64,000 nt of DNA, from NCBI GenBank assembly GCA_947247005.1, contig OX365954.1:2186001-2250000 (forward strand), in the 5' to 3' direction. The notes beneath the pieces are model-generated. The model made no database searches and was not told where the DNA came from. It saw nothing but the letters and a program-made list of their open reading frames with translations. This document shows, piece by piece, positions 55,727 to 64,000 of this stretch (its first letter is position 1; the number at the start of each line of letters is the position of its first letter). Made by a program: the position numbers and the translations under genes. The DNA is from Spisula solida (taxonomy: Eukaryota > Mollusca > Bivalvia > Venerida > Mactridae).

Positions 55727-56480
55727 CACACTGTGGGGGCATATAGCATTGGTGCTGTCTGTCTGTCATAGTCTGTCCGTAGGCAACACAAATCTTGTGT
55801 GGTGAACAACGGACATAAACTGCTGGATGGAATTTTTACCAGAGTTATGGCCCTTTGTTACTTTTACTATACCCCATAGTGAAAAATCTTGGACACGATG
55901 ATCATAATCTACTAAGTTTGATATTGTCACCTTCGGAGATCAAATTATAACTAAGTTGAAACGTAGAAAACCCTTGTTTAAAGTCACAATATTGACCTAA
56001 TTATTTCAAAACTTAGTCATAATGATCGTGGTGATCTTTAATAAATCCAAATCACATTTGATATTCAAGGTCATTTGGGATAAAACTAGGTCACATGGTC
56101 ACAAGGTTAAATCATAGAACAGCTTTGTATTAAGACTGTTACTTAAATTCTAACAGGTCGCAATTTTGGCCTATATCTTCATGAAAGGTGGTCAAAATGA
56201 TCATCTCTATAAATCTAGGTCAAGTTTGATATTGGATAATCTGGGTTAAAAAAGTAGGTCACCGGGTCAAGCCATAGAAAGAATAAAAGTCAGTAAGTCT
56301 GGAATGTTTGTCTAGATGAAGTTAAAGTCAAGTTGGAATATCACCGGGTCATCTGATGTAAATTAAACAAGGTCAATAAGGCTTCAAAGCTTAATCTTGA
56401 TCAGAAATTGAAAATCATGTTGTATTCAGGTTTCCATAGTGTACTACCATGATGGTCAACAGGTCTAGGACCCTATTGTC
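55727..56480 (+). repeat. Dispersed repeat with internal ~130-190 bp periodicity
   Basis: Begins CACTGTGGGGGCATATAGCA and a GTCTGTCTGTC stretch. Later segments repeat the words ATTTGATATTCAAGGTCAT / GTTTGATATTGGATAATC, AAAACTAGGTCACATGGTCA and AAATCATAGAACA. Same family as 28262-28490. Confidence 0.6.
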
Positions 56481-57194
56481 ATATCAAATTTTCTTAAACT
56501 GATCAAAGTCAATATGAAGCTCACTCACGGTTGCTGCTATATCATAGTCTCTGTTGAATAGAACTATGAATATGCTTTAACAAATTTCAAATTTGAACTT
56601 TATCATAGTAATGATTGTACATGATCGAGATATTGATACGATTATCTACTACATCAGACGTGTCATGTGACACCATCATGTGACATCCCCATGTGACACC
56701 AACTGTGACACCATTGTGAAGAAACCGTACAGATGTTATCAATCATAATTTAAACTGTGCCAATTTAAACTGTATTTTTTTCAATTAAGTTAAATCGCAG
56801 TTGAACAAAAAAGTAATTCATTAAATTTTTAAATTCTATACTACATTATTTACGTTGTTCAAATTGTACCGATACACTGTTAGAATGGCCCGGAGTATGG
56901 TGTATTCTATGGTTCCTGACTATACGTCTATTGTGCTCATTGTTAAATAGTACGAATTATGTATTTATTTTTAAAGTAATGGTTTCTTTCATCCCTATAT
57001 AATCGTTGAACAAATATTAGTAAATCATTCGGAATAATTTAATCAAATAACAATTCTTCAATATGTATGGGTTGTAGATAAGACGACTAAGGGCACTTGA
57101 CCTTAAGTAATAACATAATTGTTATTTTAATTGCCCTTTAAGTTCGGATATGCATGCTTAATTTTGAGTAAACTTACTTACTTACTTTCTGATT

Positions 57195-57480
57195 TAGTCC
57201 TCTTCATGTACTTCGACACATTCGGCTGATCTCTATTTCGATCGGTCCCCAGGCTGTCTTTTCTGCTTCCTTCCATGTTAGACCCATCTCTTTGAGCTCC
57301 CCATCCACCAATTTCTCCTCCATGTTTCTTTCGGTCTTCCTCTTTTTCGTCTGCTATCAGGGGTCCATCTTAGAGTGACATTTGTTGGATTTAGGTCTTT
57401 TTCATTCTCATTACATGGCCAATCCATCTCCATCTTCTTTGCTTTCAATGTCTTTTTGGGATATTTTCTTTTGTGTAAAC
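57195..57480 (-). pseudogene. LINE reverse-transcriptase C-terminal fragment, frameshifted
   Basis: Minus-strand frame with LRWTPDSRRKRGRPKETWRR, a frameshift, then ELKEMGLTWKEAEKTAW in another frame. This is the familiar C-terminal block of non-LTR retrotransposon reverse transcriptases (RGRPKETWRR followed by WKEAE). Everything upstream is missing. A dead, 5'-truncated copy. Confidence 0.8.
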
Positions 57481-58435
57481 TTAGGCCAGAGTTTATTTTA
57501 TCTTTTGTTACTTGGACATTTTTGAGAAAAAAGTCCACAGGAGGAGGAAAAAAAATAAAAATAAAAACTCCCAAAAAGTAGTAGATGATGGATTGTAGTC
57601 AATGACGGTCCATTGTTGACAGCAACAATGTTAGTTCTAACATCAGATTTATCTTATAACAATTACAGTGCACATGTATCTGTATCATTGATAAAGAATT
57701 TTTAAAAATCTACAGAAATTTAATTACGTACATTTTATTTAAAAATAAATTTCAGTTAGTTATTTTTTCAATGATACCTATGGCACAGTGGTAAATGAGA
57801 GCACTATACCTACTTATCATTAGTAAAATAGTGAAATACGTAATGAAACAAGGTGTATAGTAACATTACCCTCAAAATATTTGATATAAAAATTTGTACA
57901 ATTTTAGATTTCCAAATTTTTTTTTTGAAAATGCCAAAAAATAGGGCAGGAGGGTCCGAGTAACGAAAAATCAAAGAACTCTGGCCTTATTAGAAATGTA
58001 GGATAGATTTATAGGAACATGCATCTTCATTTAAAAAATAAGAAAACCTAATTAATCAATTTGTGACCCTTGTCCTTTGCAAACACTATCCCTAAATTTG
58101 CCAATCTTATACATTACAGGAATCGGTATTTTTTTGGTGTAATAAATTGTTTATGCCAATTTTCCCTTGTATAATTTAATTTTATAAATGGCATGATAGA
58201 CTACACATCACACTCAATCAATTGGTTTGAAATAGAAGGTTGATTAAAATCAGTATCTTGTCATTCAGTTATAATGTTTAGATGTTGTTTTGTTCAATTC
58301 AATCAATGAACTTGTGTTACGGAAATCCAAGTGGATTTAATAATCATTCATTCTTAACCTTGTAAGGTTAAACATGGCATTCAGAGGGAGGGGACAGTGC
58401 TGACATCTATAACAATTTGTTACATTAGTCCTAGA

Positions 58436-58903
58436 TAGGGCTGAGTACCGGTTCACGTATCAAATCGAAGACCGGTATTTAGGGTTCGGTCGATATACCA
58501 TATCGAACGTTCTTGTATCGAACAAATATCGATCAAAACAAAATTAAATAAAAAAGCGTGCTTTGCTTGGTTTTTGTGTTGTTTTCTATTGCTGACTTCA
58601 ACTCATTTTTCACGGTAAGGGGCATCATAATCTCGTTTGTAACCATTAGTGCAAGTCAATGTATCGTTTACAAGCCGTCATTACCGGCCTACTCGTATTC
58701 TATAAGCCCAAAATATAGCCCCACCGATTATTTGCCTTGAAAAATGTTACTTTGATAAATAAGTCGAATATATCCAACCGATAGGAAATGTTTCCCTGTT
58801 TTTATTTCATAGGTATAAAATATCAAACGATATATCAGATATCAATCATTCTGTATCGATACAAATATCGTATCGATCATTTTGATCGATTAACTCAGCC
58901 CTA
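58436..58903. mobile_element. hAT-type MITE, 468 bp, 8-bp target duplication
   Basis: Ends TAGGGCTGAGTA and ACTCAGCCCTA, with an exact 8-bp target duplication GTCCTAGA at 58428-58435 and 58904-58911. The interior is rich in ATCGAT/TATCGA words near both ends, as subterminal transposase-binding repeats often are. No transposase. The 8-bp duplication and TAGGG-type ends indicate hAT. Confidence 0.87.
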
Positions 58904-59001
58904 GTCCTAGACCAATTCTCACCTTCATACTGATATCTTACACAAGTACACGGTACAGTAATCCCTGATTCACTGATTCTCAGTTCCATCAGATAATTGT
59001 A

Positions 59002-59145
59002 CTGTTTTCATATAGTTCTGACTCACACTTACTGATTTAACTAAAAACCGATGTAACGTTCGGACAAAACTCAGGACACTTGACATCTGAGTTCTGTGGG
59101 AGTCTTACATCGGATTTCAGTTCCGTCAAAGCCATTTGAAAACAG
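59002..59145. mobile_element. Small TIR element, relative of the 37.0-41.6 kb composite
   Basis: CTGTTTTCATATAGTTCTGA at the left and TCCGTCAAAGCCATTTGAAA then ACAG at the right. An inner inverted pair CCGATGTAA / TTACATCGG also occurs. The right half corresponds to the 29-bp minisatellite unit and right TIR at 41580-41627. Confidence 0.6.
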
Positions 59146-59698
59146 TTCAAGTCTCTGACGAAACTGAGTAGCAGTGTATCAAACTTAAACTACCCTGAGG
59201 TACATTTATGTTAAATTCCTTGCCTTGTCAACAGGGATAAGTGAGTTGTTGTGGTTTGTTCAGTCCTGCAGACATCAACTAGCGATTACATTTAGTTCAT
59301 TAGCAAGTACTTGCCCTTAATTACCATATATGTGCAATACAAAGTAAGCTATAATGATCGTTAATTAACGAAGTTCAGAGGTGCTGCAGAATTATATTTG
59401 CATTATAATTGTAATTAATGACATTGTTCCATGTTACTGATGATTTCAATGCAAAACTTACAAAGATCCTGAAATATCTTGAGGCCTTTTGGTATTCTTC
59501 GGATCAATGCTGGATTTGCCTGGTATTATAGAATAAAAAGGTAGATAATACTAGATATATTTACAGAAATTGCAATGTGGTAACGTGTTTCCTTTAAGTG
59601 CTCTTGCTGGTTTGTTGTCATGATTTTAGATAGATCTGTCACAATTAGATACACTGTTTAATTACCCTGAAATCAATGATTTGAATATTGAGATTTAT

Positions 59699-60509
59699 CA
59701 CAGGAATTTGAAATTCTATCCATAAAATATCATAGCAGTCGATCTAATCAAAATTGTAACAAAATAAAAGATACAAGTGATCAAGTTAGCTCATTCAATG
59801 AAGAATACTTATATGCACCCAATCCAATCGACAACCAATATATTTTTCTGATTTTATGCGAAATATTTGTGATTTACTTCACAAAGTTCAATATCTAGTA
59901 CATCGTCACAAACCATGCCCAAAGTTGAGTTTTTGTATGGGAAACCCTGTATTTTCCGCTTATGGTCCGTTGATTTTGTCATTTTTAACACATCGGCGCA
60001 CGATCTGCGCACGATAAACTCATGCACTGATCCGAATGAGTAGCTAAGAAATGTATTCTGTTCGTAAATATTACTGATTTATTATTCATTAATAAAGAGA
60101 ATTTATCATAGCATGACAGCACTTTTATTGCAAATCTTGCTCGTCTACCCCATCCCCTTAAATGTATTTAATATTTGCCTGAAGGCATGGTTGAGTGACG
60201 ACAACAACGAATGGCACCGACGATGTACTTGATATTGACATTTCGTGAAGGAAATAATGAATATATCTTGTAATATTAGACGAAAGTGAACATTTTCGAT
60301 TGCATGAGGTACATATAAGTATTCTTCATTGAATGAGCTAACTTGATCGCTTGTATCTTTTATTTTGTTAGCACTGGCTACGGGATTCCATTTTGGAGGG
60401 GGGAATGCGTTGCACTCCTACAGTATTATAAATTTCTATATATAGAGAGAGCTATTTCCATTAGATCGACTGCTGTGCTATTTTATTGATAGAATTTTAA
60501 ATTCCTGTG
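59699..60509. mobile_element. 811-bp TIR element with 7-bp target duplication
   Basis: Target duplication GATTTAT at 59692-59698 and 60510-60516. The TIRs start CACAGGAATTT and share CAGCAGTCGATCTAA or its one-base variant, AACAAAATAAAAGATACAAG and GAAGAATACTTATATG over about 125 bp. The right arm has about 85 extra bases in the middle. No transposase. Superfamily unclear. Confidence 0.85.
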
Positions 60510-61632
60510 GATTTATATACCAAGGGAAGTAACTCTGCATGTTTAATAAGTCTTAAAGGCTAAATTACTGCATATTCAGAATCCTCAAATTACTACAGAA
60601 TTTCAACTTAGTGAAAGAACCACTGTATAATTATAGCAGAGTCATGTCAATAAGTAAAATAAGGCTCCACATCCCAGTGAGAAGCTCTATACTTACTATT
60701 ACTTATATTGTATCAGTTGTAAAGTTTTAGGTCAGTATGTCTGGTCTGTATTACATTAATTCACATCAGGCTGTCTTCTTAGATGTGTAGATTGAATAAG
60801 CTTGTGATTGGTTATGTTGTGCTATTGTGTGCAGTTGTTCAGATTCTACAAACTTCTTTCCTGTGTTTTTATTTCGTCTACATACCGTAATCATAACATG
60901 AGGCCAATATTTTTACGTTCTGAATGCATGGATCTAGAGAAATATTGGTTCAATTCTCAGTTCCTATGTGGCGAACGCCTTGATTAAGTTCAACTTTGAG
61001 CGAAATGTAAGTCACTAAGTAATATAACGGAACACATTTTTACTCAGATTTTGTTTATTTTGGTACAGACAGAGTTAGGGTTGCTGAATATTTTAAGAAC
61101 AAGATTATTTGGTGCATATTAAATAACTATATGCTGCACAGCTGCAAAAGAGCGTATGGTTAAATAAGATCATACATTTACTGCCTTAATGTTGAAGTTT
61201 TAATTCATTGTGTGAAATGTTTATTGCTCATTGAGCTTTTCTGCTTTGTTCCATAACATTTATGTTGCTAATTGCCTATTAACTAAATTCATTTCTTATG
61301 CAATTAAATAGCAGTTTGACAAATGATTTGACATGTAATTACTATAGCGTTTATATAATCTTAATAGTTTGCTCTTAAAATATTCATCATCTTGCATTAG
61401 GCATTTTATATGTTAGATTACGATGTTTTACTGTAAGTATTTCATAATATGAATGTAATTTATTATACCTATATACCTTAATTACCTAATTACAATCATA
61501 TAGCAACCTAATTAATAAATTAATCATTTTGCACTATAGGTAAATTACATAAGCATTACTCTTAGCATTGAATTAAATAAAGAATTGAACTATTGACACA
61601 TACAATTTAACTGGAAGTCATGCAGTCACCAG

Positions 61633-61736
61633 CATGCCCTGATCCACATCCCAGGGTAACCATCTACATGCCCTGATCCACATCCCAGGGAAACCATCTA
61701 CATGCCCTGATCCACATCACAGGGAAACATCAGCAT
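61633..61736. repeat. 34-bp tandem repeat, 3 copies
   Basis: CATGCCCTGATCCACATCCC starts at 61633, 61667 and 61701, each followed by AGGG(T/A)AACCATCTA or a variant. Confidence 0.92.
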
Positions 61737-62524
61737 GTCTACGATGGATGCCCAGTTATACGCTATAGAATTTATAGATTTCCGCCAATTCGGGTTTTTC
61801 ATGACAATTGTCCGGGTCTCGCGGGTTTGACACTCGGGAATTTTACTGATGATCCATGAGAGTTGGAAAGCATGGTGGCTTAACATAGGGTTCAACCTAA
61901 ACAAATCTGCTATATTATACAAGATACAGATTGACGTGGCCCTGATTTATCCATGTTATCAGCACAAAAAGGTTTACTATATAGGTACATGATTCATTGT
62001 ACACATAATGGGCTGCATGGCTTATAGTCAACTCATTCACACTGATAACATGCAAGGCAACCCAGGAATTGTATGTTGAATGTTATGCAGATTAATAAGT
62101 ATTTTATACAGTTGGTATTTAGCCCTAGCTAGCTGCTTATATTATAATAGGTTTATAATAGGTTTGCAGCATTTTGTTATTGCATGTTATGCTTATGCCA
62201 GATTACATAAATGATTTGTCACGCTTATTAAGCGCTATATATTCTTGTACGTTTTTTAGCCACAATGAGTCATTATGCATTATGTAAACATGTGACTTTA
62301 TAATCCAAAACTACAAATTACGCCTGCATGTTGTAGTAAATTTGTAGATTTAAGATATGATTCATTATGCTAAGATTTGATTTATTCCATTACATGTACC
62401 AAACATTAGCAAATGTCCTTACATGGTCACACCACTGCCAAGACATTATGGATTTGGATTATCTTTTTATCTTGGGTTGTATGCATTCTCACAGCATATA
62501 AAACTAATCACTGTACAAATTAAT

Positions 62525-62703
62525 GGGAGACTATTCAATTCAACTTGTATGACTTATTGCAAGTGAAAAGCGTCACTGTATGACTTATTGAGAGACTATA
62601 CAATTCAACATGTATGACTTACTGCAAGCAAAAGCATCTGTGATTTCCGGTTACTGTATGACTTGTTGGGATACTATACTATTCAATGTGTATGACTTAT
62701 TGT
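62525..62703. repeat. Degenerate ~65-80 bp tandem repeat, 3 copies
   Basis: Copies start near 62525, 62590 and 62668 with GGGAGACTATTCAATTCAAC-like sequence, followed by TGTATGACTTATTG. The copies are clearly diverged. Confidence 0.7.
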
Positions 62704-63394
62704 GATAGCCGGAATGTGACTCGTTTATACACTATGATTCTGTTACCTATGAGTGTGAGCACTCCCCCTGTAAAAATGTAAACCATCATGACATTATTTA
62801 AATTGATTGTTGGGTCAGATCATGGAACATGGTTGGAAAATTGACCAGTATCAGAATGTGTTGACCATGGTCCATCATGGTCATTTATTATTATGTAAGC
62901 TTGTTTGGCAATCATCCGTTTATCTAAGAACTTCTCAGTTGTTCAAAAAAGAGCAGCCCTGTGTAAATATGATATATTTAAATATTTGTATTTGTAAAGG
63001 GAAGTAAATCTGTAATTGATTATTTCTTTTCAATATTGAGTTGTCTCCCTTGTTCCATATTTTATAACAAAAAAAATAAGCTGGGGAGGAGACTGTTTAG
63101 ATAGTACATGATTTTAAGATGGATGCCTTGTGGGTATACAGCCTCAATGTTGAGCTGGTGAGATGATAGATAGAGGTATGATGATGTGAGACAGTAAGAT
63201 GAGAACTGTTTGATTATTAAATCTGTTTAAAGACCTGATGATGAATTGAAAGATAGAGTGCATTTAGTCAACTAACCTACCTGCAGCTAATGATTACGTT
63301 AGATACCATGGGAAATATTATTATAAGCTTTTAAATGATAACATTTCATGTAACTTGAGGGCGGAATTAAAACAGTTTGGATAGTTGCTTCTCA

Positions 63395-63660
63395 AGTAAC
63401 TAGTGATTATTATAACAAACTGTACCCAAAAATTATTTTGTGTGATTTAATTTTGCGGAGTTCACGAGTGGTAGAAATTTGCGAAATTAAGTCACCACGT
63501 AAGTGCTATGTGGACATTGCTGGAAACTTAAAAACGCGAAAATTTGTAGTCGCAAATATGCTGTTAGAATTTGACGATCAGAAAAACTCGAAAGTTAGTA
63601 ATTGCGAAAGTAAATTTGTTTACAGTAATGCAATTGTAAGAAATGTCAAGTACTGCATTC
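63395..63660. repeat. Possible dispersed repeat with spaced GCGAAA words
   Basis: TTTGCGAAATTAAGTCACCA, AACGCGAAAATTTGTAG and ATTGCGAAAGTAAATTTG follow each other at irregular spacing, in an 82-codon chance frame. It looks like a known type of mollusc repeat, but no second copy lies in the window. Confidence 0.3.
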
Positions 63661-63850
63661 AATTCAATTATACACTTTATTTGTAAGAGATTTCATGATC
63701 TGAGATTTGAATCATACAAAATAGTTAATTAAGGCAAGTGCTGAGTTTAATCCATAGGGAATCAAATGGCTTAAAACAATAGTAATGTATTGTAACTCTT
63801 TATTTTAATGTTAATACAAAAGGAATATGTCATCACTAAAGCTGTCTTGA

Positions 63851-63869
63851 CCCCCCCCCCCCCCCCCCC
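63851..63869. repeat. C19 homopolymer
   Basis: Nineteen C in a row. The exact length may be unreliable in the assembly. Confidence 0.9.
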
Positions 63870-64000
63870 TAAAAAACCCAAACAAATTAAGACAGTTGTA
63901 GTAATGTTTCTTTGATTTCCAAATATTTGAGTCTAATATTGTATTACAATTTAGTACTATTGGTTTAAATACATTATAGCAGTGGAAACATGTTTATTGT

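Larger units (their letters stand above)
43662..64000 (+). other. Long gene-free stretch, probably intron 1 of the gene starting at 43474
   Basis: No exon with convincing coding character was found on either strand. It holds the repeats and mobile elements listed separately. The remaining stretches (about 43.7-46.0, 46.3-47.2, 47.5-50.3, 50.6-53.2, 53.3-54.5, 56.5-57.2, 60.5-61.6 and 61.8-62.5 kb) are AT-rich and show nothing I can name. Confidence 0.4.

Noticed and set aside
63438..63686. 82-codon frame near the right edge
   Set aside because: Lies in a likely repeat with spaced GCGAAA words; the residues show no domain.

Overview
The window looks like nuclear DNA of a mollusc, most likely a bivalve. 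It is AT-rich, its genes are split by GT/AG introns or sit far apart, it is full of short inverted-repeat elements, tRNA-derived SINEs and minisatellites, and it carries a signal peptide/coiled-coil/C1q-domain gene of the kind that is hugely expanded in bivalves. This is inference from gene content; nothing here fixes a species. Nothing bacterial, viral or CRISPR-like was seen.

Layout. 1-5240 (+): all but the first coding exon of a mu-class glutathione S-transferase, with a 20-bp minisatellite in what should be intron 1. 7816-9453 (+): an intronless iduronate-2-sulfatase-like gene. 12.6-14.8 kb (+): a gene with a TATA box, a non-coding first exon, a SINE in intron 1 and one coding exon for a von Willebrand factor A (vWA) protein. 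15.5-34.8 kb (-): a three-exon C1q-domain gene whose 723-nt coding sequence is spread over 19 kb. Intron 2 (12.2 kb) is filled by two apparently identical head-to-tail copies of a 5.8-kb element with long terminal inverted repeats (TIRs). Intron 1 (6.4 kb) holds three consecutive tandem arrays, the largest 4.7 kb of a 22-bp unit.

37.0-41.6 kb: a nested mobile region. The two ends of an inverted-repeat element have each turned into a minisatellite (17-bp and 29-bp units). A Ty3/gypsy-type LTR retrotransposon with identical 121-bp LTRs and a 5-bp target duplication sits inside the 29-bp array. It carries reverse transcriptase, RNase H and integrase but has lost gag and most of the protease. 43.2-43.7 kb (+): a promoter-like region with a palindromic cAMP-response element (CRE) and a first coding exon for a coiled coil, possibly the N-terminus of a cGMP-dependent kinase. 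43.7-64 kb has no convincing exon. It holds SINE and LINE pieces, a foldback element, a hAT-type MITE (miniature inverted-repeat element), a second TIR element and several small tandem repeats, and is probably the long first intron of that last gene.

The genes do not form a pathway. They are a detoxification enzyme, a glycosaminoglycan-degrading sulfatase, a vWA protein and a secreted innate-immune-type lectin as neighbours. The main interest is in how mobile elements and tandem arrays have built up inside the introns, with empty sites and target duplications still readable.
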